A DNA stretch of 32,431 nucleotides from Discostella pseudostelligera (taxonomy: Eukaryota; Bacillariophyta; Thalassiosirophyceae; Thalassiosirales; Thalassiosiraceae): assembly GCA_036940085.1 (NCBI GenBank), contig JALLBK010000118.1, positions 1 through 32,431 of the forward strand. Direction: 5' to 3'. Below the pieces are notes generated by a model. That model did not search any database. It saw only the letters and a program-made list of their open reading frames with translations, and was not told where the DNA came from. The translations under genes and the position numbers were made by a program. How positions within the stretch are numbered: position 1 is the first letter of the stretch; the number at the start of each line of letters is the position of its first letter. Shown here piece by piece: positions 1 to 11,449 of this stretch.

Positions 1-129
1 GAGAAGCCGACAACCAGAATGCCAATCCAAAATAAATGCGAACATCTAGCAGGCTTAGAAATAATGATGTGAGAAGGGAGCGACATAATTTTATCACAGT
101 CTGCATCTACTACTCTCCATTGTCAGGAG

Positions 130-1013
130 ATGAGAATATTGGGAACAATTACAATGATGGTCCAATCTTCGTTCACATCGTCGCTTTTCATCCTCATGAA
201 TTTGATGAGTTTGATGGCCGCTGCCGTCAGCCACGTTCAGGTCGCAAATGGAGGATGCATCTGCTCTCCCCGTCAATTCATGTTCCAACTGGATTTATCC
301 GCAACATGTATGGAATCGCCTGACTTTGGAGCAGGCGTTCAGGACTCTTTCTGTTTCATCGGTTTCGACCCTGGAAGAATGTTGGACACGGAAGAAAAAC
401 TCGTGGATACTACCTCGTCCACTACTACGCCTTCAAGGTCAATTCGACGACGCTTGCAGGACGACATATTTCAGCCATACAACTTCACAGCTGCTAATTC
501 CGAACAATTGCCACCAGACTATACACCAGTCGTCATTTATTCTATTTACTTCGAAGAATTGGATACCAACAACAATATCATTCAATCAGAACGTCGGCCT
601 GTCGTATTTCAGAGTGGCAGTACTTTCAGTTACACTTCGATTAGCGACGGTGACCCTAGCGTCGTTGTCGGTTCGATGCATATGGTATTGGCAGGAAGGA
701 ATTCCGCCTCCGATCTGGTTCTGAATGTCTTCAAGATTACGTACACTAATGATTGTGGCATACCGACGATCGAGAATGGGGATACAATCGGTTGGGTCGT
801 CTTTGTAAGTTTATTCGTTGACTGAATTACTTCTCAAGTTTTATGTATCTCTGTTCTTAAAGCCTTATATGTTTGATACAGGAGAACCTTTTGCCAGCTT
901 CAGAGGAGACATGTCCGTCCTGGATTGGCCAGACCTTCCTCCAGCCCAACGAATTCGAAGTCTACAAAGACCACCAAGCCCACGACGGCCATGCCCATTG
1001 CTCCTTCTGTTAA
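130..1013 (+). CDS. Secreted protein of unknown function, two exons
   Basis: Two exons, 130-804 and 882-1013, joined in phase 0 across a 77-nt GTAAGT...ACAG intron; this gives about 268 aa. Reading through the intron instead gives an early stop at 825. The N-terminus has a hydrophobic stretch (about residues 16-35, rich in Leu, Met and Ala) ending in an Ala-Ala-Ala motif, which looks like a signal peptide. The mature part has several Cys, including a C-I-C pair near residue 45 and a C-terminal S-F-C end, plus N-x-T/S sequons, so extracellular or endomembrane location is inferred. A basic R-R-R-L stretch near residue 115 could be a processing site. I do not recognise the family. The first ATG was used, but a Met a few residues downstream would also keep the signal sequence. 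Confidence 0.7.
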
Positions 1014-1307
1014 GCCCGTCAAAAGGTGATGAAGAGTCTTTTGTCCGAGTGAAACGAGATTAGGCTTGATATGTATTTGATTCGCTGCGATATTTCATTT
1101 GTGGTTTTCGAGATCTGTTTGAGGTTCAGAATACACCACGCACTCTTGAGTAATATAGTAGGCCCACTTTAGCTTTAGAACTCAATATTTTCACTCTCGT
1201 TTTGTTGCAGTAGTGGACCGACTCAAGCTGAGCTATAACTGTACAAATATTAACCGCAGATGCGTGAGATCAATCATCCGAAGTGTGCAAGCGCATGAAG
1301 CGCAAAC

Positions 1308-2183
1308 CTAAACCATCTGCATCTGAATGATCGCCTGTGATGAAGCTTCGGATGCATCCGTTTCCGACATGCACACCTCACCAGGCACCTCAACAGGCTG
1401 AGACCAAGCCGCGGGGTTGAACCACGACAATGCCCATGAAAGTAATGGCGATTCTTCCACAACTTCCGTATTTGCTTTTGGATCTGCCATTCCGCTCACA
1501 ATTTCATCCCAGACCTTTTCTACTGAATTCTCATCATCGTTTTCACGCTGAGGAAGGAAAATAATGCTTGTGATCATCGTCGGCGATATTGCCATTATCA
1601 TTGGGTTTTTGGGTTCGTTGGTTGTATCGTCGTCGTTATTTACAGTTGATTTTGGTTCGTCGGTGCATCAACAGAATCATCACCACCCCACGACGACATC
1701 GACATCATAAATGGCGGTTGGCGATGTCGGCATCTGCCAAGATTACTTCAGCAGTTGTCTTCATCGAGGTGCTTGACAGCTTCCAAGAAGAGGTGGTAAA
1801 TTCTCTGACAATAATGATGTATGGGAGTTGTGTATTCCGAGGCGATGCACAAAGCTGCCATTAATGGGTGGCTGGGTGGCTGCCGTACTTCACTTTCCGC
1901 AGTCTACATCTCCCGCCATGATGTCGTTTGTTTGGCCTGGCGACGTCGACTCAATATTTCCCGCTCCCTCGGCACTTTTAGCACGTCGAAGATGCAATCT
2001 CGTATCTTTGGACGGAAGATCTGTTGTCGATGTGGCCTCATTCCACAATGTTTGGAGGAGAGATCGCTGCCGCTCTTCGTCATCGTTTCCATTGTTGCCC
2101 AGCTCGTCGGGTGTGGCTCGAGCGCCGTCATTGCTTTCTATTGGCATCTTCCCAGTGACGCCGTCATTATAAGAATCTGACAT
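1308..2183 (-). CDS. Hypothetical acidic protein, three-exon model
   Basis: Proposed exons on the minus strand are 2183-1894, 1804-1747 and 1547-1308, giving about 195 aa. Phases match: exon 1 ends phase 2 at GTGAAG, exon 2 starts after TGTCAG and ends phase 0 at GTAATC, and exon 3 starts after a strong pyrimidine tract (CCTTCCTCAG). The protein is hydrophilic, rich in Asp, Glu, Ser and Asn, with one Trp-rich segment in the last exon (LSWALSWFNPAAW). No domain is recognised. The MITE-like element at 2281-2860 sits directly upstream of the ATG. The middle exon is only 58 nt and is the weakest part of the model. Two shorter independent ORFs, or no gene, remain possible. Confidence 0.4.
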
Positions 2184-2280
2184 TTGTGCGCTCGCGGAGG
2201 TCTCTCCGGAGGCTGATGATCGATAGCTGTTACTGCTCTGCCGTAGTTGTAGTCATTGCGGCCTCGGCGGCGGCGGCCAT

Positions 2281-2860
2281 GCTAGCGGTCACAACATTGT
2301 GCGTAATCACAAGATTGTGCGTTTGAGAATTTTAACTAGCATTTTGTTAGCGACTTCAATGTTCATACTGAACGCATGAGGTGATCGCTCCGTGGCGGAG
2401 CTTTAGAGCTCTGCAACTGCCGGTCCGATTTGAATGAAACTTTACCAGAATGGCTTCAAGGTAGTCTTCTAGAGAATCCTCAAGCTTCAGCTTTGTATTC
2501 GCCTTTTTGTTAGCACTATATCCATCGCCAGGTGGACAGAATCACTTTTCTGATTGTATTTGTGAGCTTTTGTGAGGCGCGTGGTGTGTGCTAGAAATAG
2601 CGGGAAAGTCGACTTATCCCGTGTCGATGGAGCTAGCGCTGTCAAAACCCAAAGTTAAACCTCAAAACTTTAGGATCATTTTGTTTAGGTCTTTGACCAC
2701 ATTCTGGTAAAGTTTGGTTGAAATCGGACCATTAGTTGCTGAGTTCTAATGATTCTCCGTGGAGCGAGCACCTCGTGCGTGTGAGAAATTTCGAATTTAC
2801 TAACAAACTACTAGTAAAAATTGTAAATGTGCGTTACGCACAATCTTGTGACCACTAGCT
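2281..2860. mobile_element. MITE-like element with long terminal inverted repeats
   Basis: The left arm (about 2281-2452) and the reverse complement of the right arm (about 2700-2863) align over most of their length. Both ends read G-C-T-A-G-y-GGTCACAA, then ATTGTGCGTAA, later TTTGTTAG, GCTCC, GGTCCGATTT and AACTTTACCAGAAT, with scattered mismatches and small indels. About 250 bp of unique sequence lies between the arms, and no ORF for a transposase is visible, so it is non-autonomous. The ends sit in GCTAGC on the left and CTAGC on the right, so the target duplication could be TA, CTAG or CTAGC and cannot be fixed because the sequence is palindromic. The flanks (2184-2280 and 2861-3135) hold nothing else I can name. 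The superfamily is unknown; TA duplications would fit Tc1/mariner-like elements. Confidence 0.75.
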
Positions 2861-3135
2861 TGCTTCGCGGTGGGATGGCGAGGTCGACAATCAATCGATA
2901 ATCGATGCGGTGTGCATGGCATGAGCTTCATTATTTGGATGCAAGCGTATGCCTCGATGATATCGGCATGTCATTCAGGCGAAGCATGCTGCTGATGCTG
3001 ACTTGTCAGGATGAGAAGAATATAAAGAAGAAATGAAACTGTGGCAGGGAATGAATACGAATGATACGGATACTCCTGATCCTAAGAATCTATTCGACCT
3101 CTACCCGGTTTACATTCTCCTCGACATTAAATCCG

Positions 3136-6100
3136 TCACAAATTCATGACAGCCTCTCGCTCTTGTGCCTGCACTGCTTTTAGCAATGTCTCACTTATAG
3201 AACAAAGTGTACCAATTTTTTTCGTCAGGGATTCGTCCGAAGAATTGCCAAACATTCTATGCACTCTCATTGCCAACGAGTTCGTGGTGATTAATGACGC
3301 AGTGGCGAACTGAGAAGATGAGCAACGTGTCGCTTCCTCTCGTAGCCATCGGCTTGCGTCAGCATCGAGCAAACTAAGTATTCCTCGGTACTTTTTTGTT
3401 TGCTTCAATGATAAAATTGTTGAATGGAGCCTGACACAGATGATTTGAACAACCGCTTCTGAAAAGTATGCTTTGTCCAAGGAAGAAATACTTGACCCCA
3501 AGAGATCATGAATGCTTGAATCTTTTCCGAGTCGAATCATGTCGATAAAGAATCGAGTGCGTACATATTCACTATCCAATCCCAAGGACTTCCCAAACAA
3601 CTCGACAGAACTCAAGCATGAAAAATTGTCTATCACCGGTCTTTGAGAATTTGCTGCGTGATTCAGTATTGCTTTGTCTAGAAGGTCTTGTTGACCAACA
3701 GATCCTTCGAGCATGTGTGGCATCGGAGAGAAAAGTGAGCCAGCCAAGAAAAGGTTGGTCAGGGTCGGCACAGCAGTCTCAAGAGAGCTAACACTTCGTG
3801 TCATTTCGAAAGCGAAAATAACTGTGTGGTGGAGTTCCACAGAAGATAGCTGAACGTTGGGGTATTTCGAAACAAGACCGTTGAGAAGAGAACACTCGCG
3901 AATCGGAGGCCACATCTCACTCGAGTTTGGCGTATCGGCTGGCCTTACTGCTGACATTTTCGGCATACAATCCACCATCATCGACAAAATCTGTTTCACC
4001 GCAGAGATCAACTCTCCCAACCAGGATTTGTCTTCAATCAAATTTGAATATATGTCCTCACTCAGCTCATGCTCGCCGAATCCAAATAGTAAGGCACGGC
4101 ATACTGGTCTCAACTGCATTTGGTAAATTTCGATCAAAGTAGACAAGCTGAATCCCTCGACGCGTTCCACAACTGTCTGCAGCGCTGAGATTGCGTTCTT
4201 CAATAGTTCCATGTTTGTAGGTGATTGTCCCCACATACTTGCTAGTATCAAAGCTCGATTAGCAGCCAAGCGAGTTGTGAACAGAGCATGATCTTTGAGA
4301 TAAAACAGTAGAGGTTGTGTACGAGAATCATCCAGGCTTCGTCCATATCGAGGACTGCTACAACTCTGAACAATTGATTTTCTGTTTTGTTCCCTATCAC
4401 CATCGACAGTTGTCGGATAAAATGCTTCAGGACTCGTAAGGCACGCGCTCTCCAAAGCCAAAATGACTTGGTTGTCATGGCTAAGTGACAGTTCGTCCAA
4501 GGCAATCCAATAATAAGCCGAGAACATATCAGGACGGGAGACATTGTTGACAGTCATTGGGTTGACGTCTCCTATTCGGTGAACATCTCCTTCAAGCCGC
4601 ACCGAAACGAGAAGGCAAACTCTTAACTTTCGAAGTAGATCCTCCCAAGGCGTGACGACTTCATGTTGTGTTATTTCTCCATACGTTTTCTGCTCCAGCT
4701 GAATGGAAGCGGATGAGACGGCATCCATACAAATTACTGCGAGAAGAAACGCCTTTGGAATATCTTCCATATCCATACAAAACATCATCAAGGTATCAAG
4801 CATGGCTATTTTTTTCAACACGTCATTATTCGACTTCTGTTGCCCATGTCCGACTTCGTGTGCACTGAGTATTAAATCATGAAGCCACCTAATGACGGAC
4901 CAGACGTGATTCATTTCTTGCAGATGAGAAGAGATACTCTTGCGAGAAGTTCGATTGCTTTGGTACAGTGACTCACCTGATCATGGGATGCCATGTACCA
5001 TATAAATTTGATCTGGCGATAACCTCTATTGGAAGGCTGCATACCCATTCACCAAAATACTGCTGCAAAATATCGAAATCCTTTTCTAAACCGAGACTGC
5101 CAATCAACGAGTTCACCACTTTGAATACGAATAGATCTTGGTAAAAGAACACAAATTACAAGTCAGGTCAGTTGATGATGCGACTAGAGGACACACGATG
5201 TATTTCGTACCTTGGAGTAGTGGGCGAAAGACTCTTGAAATTACGGGCAGTCGATCCTTTTTGACTTTTGAGAAATACGCTATATCGTTTCCAAGCGATT
5301 GGCATGACATTGAAAACTGAACGACAATGGATAAGTATTTAACAGCCGTAGATTCAGGCAGAGCGCTGAAAATAGAAACAAAACTTACCATTGAAAATTC
5401 CATTGGATGTTCGTTGAGCGTACCGAAAGCTTTGTTGCCATTGTATTTTAGTGGAGCATTGCCGGAGGTAGCTGTTATCCAATACAATCCTTCTGATTCC
5501 CACGGTGAAAGATATTCCCTTATTCCGGTATCATTATCCATTTCGTTGCTACTATTCCCATTTCTTGTCTCGTAGCGATTAAGGACATCATATGCTTGCA
5601 CAAGACGGTCAAAGTAGGCAAGCTTGGATGACATTTCCTCAATTGCAGTTTTGCGCACCGTCCCGCTCCCTTCTTGTGCTTCTATTTCCTTTGCATGTTT
5701 GAGACGTGATCTACAGTACGCGATTGCTTGAGAGAGGAGATTTGAACTGTCGATACCCATGTCCCGCTCCAAGCGTGTAGTTTTCGATAGAGCATCAAGA
5801 GCTTCACCCAAATCCGACATAGTGTGTATGGACTTGAAGGTTGCCAGTACTGTTTGTGCAGTACATTTAATGTTAGTATCAGGAGCGAGAAGTTGCACGA
5901 GGAGCCGGAGATGCATTTTGCTTTCGTTTTGGTACATTGATTTTGCTGGCTTCTCGCTGGAAATTTTCCTCATTGCGTCGGTATCATCAATGACAAGCTT
6001 GTCAATGATGTATTGAATTTCATCTCCACGATCTTTATCCAATCTATTCATCCGCTCCAAAAGAAAGCTGTTCGTTCTACTCCCCTCTGATGGCGGCCCA

Positions 6101-8751
6101 TGGCAGCTGATGATCGCGCAATCCTTTTGCTGCGGCACCACAATGGAGGACACTCTAGGTCCTTGGTTCAAACGGTATACTTCCACTGCTCCACGTTTCC
6201 GGAAATGGATTATCAAGTACAATCGTACCGATACCCTCATGACATCACTTTTGCCCTTTTCGTTGAATGGAACTTCGGCAAAGTAGCAACTTACACTACG
6301 CATTCCCTTGAACATTCTTATTGGTTGGTTCGTGTCGAGGTCGAACAATGTGACTCTTCCAAGGTTATCAGTAGTGGCAACCAACGAACCGCACGGAGCC
6401 ACAACCGCAGACTCAAACCTACGTGGTACATCACTGAAAGCGAAGGACGCGCAACTCATAGGCCAGGGAACCAAATCCTTTTCTCTTCTTCTACTGTCCG
6501 ATTTTTGGGCGTTTTCAATGGATGACATAATATTTTTGGAGTCATCGTCGGCTTCTAAAAAATCATCGATCGGAGTATTCTTGTCGTCATCATCATCATC
6601 AAAGCTTCGTGGCCGTACACCAACATCGCCTTTCCCACTCAGTCCCCAGCGAACAGCGCCAAGGGCTAGCCCAAGTGCCCCTTTCACTAATGCTGCCGTA
6701 CCACCTACAACTTTTCCAGTTACGGGACCATACTCGTCATGTTCGGATGATGTATCCAATTCATGATTATCGTCAGCTGGATGTGACCACTGTTTCCCTG
6801 ACTTCGACATTAACTCATGCTCTGAAGAGGAGTCGACAACTTCATTCTTGATCGAGGCAGACGATAGATCGTACTGTACACGAGATGAAAGAAAAGCAAT
6901 CGATTGCATAGATGCGTGGGGTGCCGTCGTCTGCCCAGGAAGAAACAAGGCTCGTACCGATGCATGTCGAGGATTGGGATGACGCCGCGCGGCCTCATGA
7001 GATGTCATGACAAGATGGCACAATCGCTTCCAATAGTCATCGCCATAACAATCTTGAGTCGTCGATTCAATGCCATCAAAAGTTGAATTAAGATGATGCT
7101 TGCATTGATTAATTCGTGGAGGGGGGATATCCAGCGGAGAAGGAAAGTTGCTTCCCAATGGTACAATCACCGATGATGAGCCAACGTTGTCACTGTTTAC
7201 GACCACATCGACAATGTCTCCGGTATTAAAACTTGTCCAGAATGCAAGGAATGGTCTCCAAGATGGTAACTGAACAATGGCGCCATTGCCATACGTGATC
7301 CATATCATATCCTGATTCATCATTGCATCCGCTCCCTCTTCCTCTTTTATTGATTCACCAGAGACGAAGTTCGATGTTCGACGTCGACTGTAGGTGATGG
7401 ATTTTATCCCCGAGTATGTGTCACTGCCCTCCGGTATCATGCCATCCCTATCGTATGGTGAAGCAGTAGACGATGGCGATAATGATTGCAATGCGATTGT
7501 TGGATGAAAAACTTGAATGTGCGAATAATCTGGATTGACGTGGATGCTGTTGTCATCGTCGTCACCCATGGCGGTAGCATGCTGCGCACGATCTTGCAGT
7601 TCCGCATCATTGTTCAGACCAAATATCTTGGCATATGGTAGAATCTGCTGAACAATTGGACACGCGACGGGTGAATCGTCGCCATCTCCCTCCATACCAC
7701 GAACCTTCTCTAGCAATTTCCCATCTCGGATAATTTTACATTCTTCATATTCCAGCACAAAACGAACGCCAATGCCTTCGTCGTCGCTGCTGCAATTATT
7801 GGCCAATACCGATGTTGAAGTACTCGTCGAGTTGAATGACTTTACCGAAACATTCAACAGTAATGAAAATACTTGATCACACGCCGTTCCAACTATCAGC
7901 GCCACAGTGCGCGGGTGGTGGCATTGGGCTTGTGCATCCATGGAGGATGTCAATAATTTGCTTCTTCGTTGAGTACCATGATGATGTAAACTTGGTGCGG
8001 GTATCAATGCACACGATGTGATATCCACAGTGGGGCAACCATCATTATTCACCCCTACTTCCTTCCCCACACAGTGATGGATTGCATCGAGGGCATACCC
8101 ATCCAATGTCAAGTTGTTGTCCACATGGTGTGAGATTGGGAAGATGACGAAGACGCTGTCCCCACTTCCCTCGCTATTGCTGTTGCCTCCTCCAATTTGA
8201 TTGGGATTTAGAATCCTTGCATTGGAAAAATCAATCCATTCTAATTCATCACAATCGTTGTCGTCATCGACGTCATTCATCCCTTCTCCATCGGCAGCAT
8301 TGGCACCTTCACTACTATCATCGCGCACAACCTTTCCCAATTCCAATGCGATTAATTGACCCATGACAATATTTTTCCCGTAGGCAATGGCTAGTAATAA
8401 TCTTGTCTTCACTGGTGGTGGTAATGTTTGGTGTTGTTGATGTTGCTGTGGTTCCACCCCATGTTGATCATGATGATGATCTTGATGATAATACGGATCA
8501 AGCTCAATCAATTTCACCCGATGAATTGCATTGTTCCCATCTACTCCGCCATCCCCAACTATCTTCTTCTTCCAGGAACCGCCGCCACCAACAGCAGCAG
8601 CATCAGCAGCAGAAACCTCCGCATTATTTTTTGCCTTCTCCTCCTCGAGATCGAGTTGACGTTCTAGTCTGGTTAGAAGGGGTGTCACATCGAAGGACGC
8701 AGGTAAATTCGCATAGGATATCGTTGAATCCGGCGGTTGGTGCATCAGCAT
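3136..8751 (-). CDS. RAB3GAP2: Rab3 GTPase-activating protein non-catalytic subunit homologue
   Basis: The first part (8751-5211) encodes a long N-terminal region with acidic and low-complexity inserts. Around residues 770-830 it has the diagnostic Rab3GAP regulatory-subunit block: RRFESAVVAPCGSLVATTDN, then LGRVTLFDLD, then IRMFKG. The C-terminal exon (4916-3136) carries the helical tail. In characterised eukaryotes this subunit pairs with the catalytic RAB3GAP1 and acts on Rab3 and Rab18 in membrane traffic and ER shape. Proposed exons are 8751-5211, 5136-4999 and 4916-3136, in consistent phase, giving about 1819 aa; human RAB3GAP2 is near 1390, and the excess is mostly low-complexity sequence. 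The first in-frame ATG is at 8751. The last splice is uncertain (82-nt intron 4998-4917 preferred), and an optional in-frame 72-nt intron exists at 5388-5317. Family call is confident; exon ends are not. Confidence 0.8.
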
Positions 8752-9037
8752 CTTTAGCTTCAAATGATTGATTGATGGCGTGGGGAGTGATTTGTCACTG
8801 TGAGATACTTAGCGAGAGATTGTGGCTTCATGGGGATTCATTCCACCCTCGTCGCCGTCGCCGTCATGGGCACCATGGTGGGAGTGCAGTTTTGTTGATA
8901 GTTTGGGTTGTTCGGGTCAAAAAAATGCCCATGCCAAAAAATATTTCCCGCCTTTAACAGATGAAGATTGGCGCCAAAAATCGCTATGCCGCCGCCACCG
9001 CACAACGCCCGCACATACAGACGCACTATTGCAATTG
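8752..9037. promoter_or_regulatory. Divergent promoter with two E2F-like sites
   Basis: This is the shared upstream region of the Rab3GAP2-like gene (-) and the FKBP gene (+). It holds TTTCCCGCC at 8944-8952 and, 16 nt downstream, the palindromic TTGGCGCCAAAAA at 8968-8980. Both match the known E2F/DP consensus TTTSSCGC. An open frame runs through from 8822 but contains no ATG before 9038, so this stretch is best read as promoter and 5' UTR. Binding is inferred from the motif only. Confidence 0.5.
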
Positions 9038-9970
9038 ATGAACGAGACCATGATGATTCATAGGCATCGACATCTTACTAGGCAGTGTGCCATTGCATGG
9101 CTTATGATATCATCATGGTGTACATGGACAACAACGACGACTTGCACCACCACTGCCCTCATCGCTCCTTCATTTTCTCGCTTCAGCTTCGGCATGCTTC
9201 GTACAAGCAGCCCCACCTCGATGAACGTCGTGCACCATGGCGACAAAGTCGAACCGCCGCTCATCCTAAGTATTCATGACGATGACGAGGGTGCCCGTAG
9301 AAACAGTGATGCCATGTTCGACACTCGTCGTCGTCATTTCATTATCCTAACCACCTCATTGATGGTCGGTGCACCCTCATCTGCAATGGCTGGTATCGAT
9401 CCATCGGCGCTCAAATCATTACCCATCGAAGGTGATACCTCCGGCTCGACATCTCGCCTACGTCAAATATCCTCACTGGCCAACAATGGTGTTTCTGGTC
9501 CACGTCCTGAAGATTCCAAAGATATTGCATTCACTGTCTTACCGTCTGGAGAGGGAAGCTACCGTACTTACCGCGAAGGATCGGGAGATGCAACCATCCA
9601 ACCCGGGTCGAAGGTGGCTGTAGAAATGACTATACGTTGTCGATCGTTTGCCACCGCGGACGAACCTGGAGGGGTGGCATACTTTACGACAAAGGAAGAT
9701 ACCGACTTTAATGAATTGGCATGGACCATTGGCTCCTCTCCTTCGGACGGTGACATTGTCCCCACCCAATTGGAAGAATGTATGATGGGGATGAAAAAAG
9801 GCTCTGTGCGACGGATTGAATTACCATCGCCGGTGGTGTATGCCGCATACAAGGCTGGTCGATTACCATTGCCAAGTGAGAAGAATAAAGATGGTAAGCG
9901 TCGATTTGAGAAGTTGTGGAAGACGGATGCTACATTGCTGTTTGAGGTTTTGGTTACGAGAATTAAGTAG
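9038..9970 (+). CDS. FKBP-type peptidyl-prolyl isomerase, predicted thylakoid lumen
   Basis: About 310 aa, no intron; 9038 is the first ATG in the frame, with Met codons at 9050 and 9053 as alternatives. The N-terminus has a signal-peptide-like segment (CAIAWLMISSW) followed by TTALIAPSF, which resembles the diatom ASAFAP plastid-entry motif but with Leu/Ile in place of Phe. A second targeting signal follows: RRRHFIILTTSLMVG ending in SAMAG, a twin-arginine-like lumenal signal. The C-terminal half has an FKBP fold pattern: G-S-K-V-A-V-E near the start, LEECMMGMKKGSVRRIELP in the middle and LLFEVLV at the end. FKBPs catalyse prolyl cis-trans isomerisation. Several active-site aromatic positions look divergent, as in many plant lumenal FKBPs, so activity is uncertain. 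Its 3' end converges on the membrane-protein gene downstream. Confidence 0.8.
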   Translation: MNETMMIHRHRHLTRQCAIAWLMISSWCTWTTTTTCTTTALIAPSFSRFSFGMLRTSSPTSMNVVHHGDKVEPPLILSIHDDDEGARRNSDAMFDTRRRHFIILTTSLMVGAPSSAMAGIDPSALKSLPIEGDTSGSTSRLRQISSLANNGVSGPRPEDSKDIAFTVLPSGEGSYRTYREGSGDATIQPGSKVAVEMTIRCRSFATADEPGGVAYFTTKEDTDFNELAWTIGSSPSDGDIVPTQLEECMMGMKKGSVRRIELPSPVVYAAYKAGRLPLPSEKNKDGKRRFEKLWKTDATLLFEVLVTRIK

Positions 9971-10190
9971 GAGCAGAATTGCATGGCAATAGATGATTGG
10001 ACTGTGCAGCTAATGTAGAGAGTACGTGAGAGAGAAACTCAAACATTTGTTATGATCATTCAATAGAAACGCAATAACTTTAGTGGCCTTTTATTACATC
10101 ATTCTAATTACACACAATTATTAAAGTCATTGTGTTCAGGGTTCACCTTCGACAAACCCTTTTTATATCAGCTCCTAACCACCATTCGTG

Positions 10191-11449
10191 TCATACCCGA
10201 TACGCCTCCAATCCTGGTGCAAACTGTTCCATTTCCGATTTTTCTCTATCCTTATATTCATCAGAATCGTTATTGGTATTGGAACTGTTGTTTTTGTTAC
10301 GTTTCTGCTCCCTCCAAAGTTCATACGGTCGCCCACCCAATATTGGCAGTCGACCACATCCTAATATCCCCGAGAAGAAAACGGTGCTCGTAATAAAGTA
10401 AAAGATGAATAACGCCACTACCAACTCAATGGCATATCCTATCAGAAATGAAAATTGATACGATCCAGTAGATGTTGTCGTCGTAGTTGTTCCATCATTG
10501 TTCACCTCTCCTCTACCGGCAACCAAATCCTCGGCAAGCTTTTCCGCCATACTGGCATCATATTCCTCTTGTCTGTTGACATCGTTCTTTAATCGTATAA
10601 CGACGAAGAATGTCGCCACCACAATGGAAAGTATTACGGCGAGGACGGCAATATATATTCCAAAGGTTTGGCAATATTTGTTAACCTGGACGAGGAATAT
10701 GGAGAGAAATGCAGACGGAATGATTTGGCAATTGTCAATATAACATAAGTTTCATAAATAATCATCACGCACAATCAAGCTAAGAGTAGCATTTGCATTC
10801 GTTATTCATTCTCTCTCTTACTTACCCGAAACCCCCCACCCGGTCGAAAACAAAAGCAAGCCATCAAATACCAAATCAACATATCAAACGCCGAATGAAC
10901 AAAGCTCCCCACGGTAATTAAAAACACCATACTCTGGTTTATATCCAAGTGAGTTATCGTTTCTTGAAAGTCAGCAGCCTTCCCAGCAGCATCATATATA
11001 GTGTTCACGGCCTCGGGAGCATTCTCATCTCCCAGAAACCCCATGTAGACACAATTGGTAACAGCAAAGCCAAACGCAATACTACCAATTAATATAATGA
11101 CACGTTGTGGAAATCGGATAGGATGCATACGATGATAGAGACATAATCCAAAGAGGGGGTGTGTATTCTTTTGATATTGAACCCAATCGTCCCACCAAGT
11201 GTTGCCCTCCTCGAGATGGTAGGCGCGTTTGGCAAGACGAGGGACGAGTTTGCGTTTGAGTGCCAGTTCTTCATCGTCTTTTTTGGAGGTGCGTTTGTTG
11301 ATCACTTCGAGTTTGCTGCTGATTTCAGAGAGTAGTGGTGATGGTGTTGCCCTAGTTGTTGTTATGGATCCAGTTGTGGATTGGGAAGCAGAGTCAGTAG
11401 CGTATGACTTGCTATGAAAAGACTTGGATGTTGACATTGACGCCGACAT
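10191..11449 (-). CDS. Predicted four-helix membrane protein, unknown function
   Basis: Two exons on the minus strand, 11449-10826 and 10685-10191, joined in phase 0 (donor CGG|GTAAGT, acceptor after a pyrimidine-rich CCTCGTCCAG); about 372 aa. The intron is 140 nt. The N-terminal ~90 residues are Ser/Thr-rich and charged, likely cytosolic. Four hydrophobic segments follow: IILIGSIAFGFAVTNCVYMG; a long one from MVFLITVG to LMACFCF; IYIAVLAVILSIVVATFFVV, created by the splice junction; and FLIGYAIELVVALFIFYFI. The C-terminal tail is rich in Asn, Lys and Glu. That the third helix only forms after splicing supports the model. I do not recognise the family. It is divergent from the lipase gene and shares its upstream region. 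Confidence 0.75.

Noticed and set aside
5365..5388. A 23-24 nt mini-intron, GTAAGT...TTTTCAG, in the Rab3GAP2-like gene
   Set aside because: Removing it shifts the frame into an early stop; the signals are probably chance or part of the optional 72-nt intron.
8822..9037. N-terminal extension of the FKBP frame to 8822
   Set aside because: It begins with GTG, holds no ATG and contains the E2F-like sites; the targeting signal begins only after 9038.
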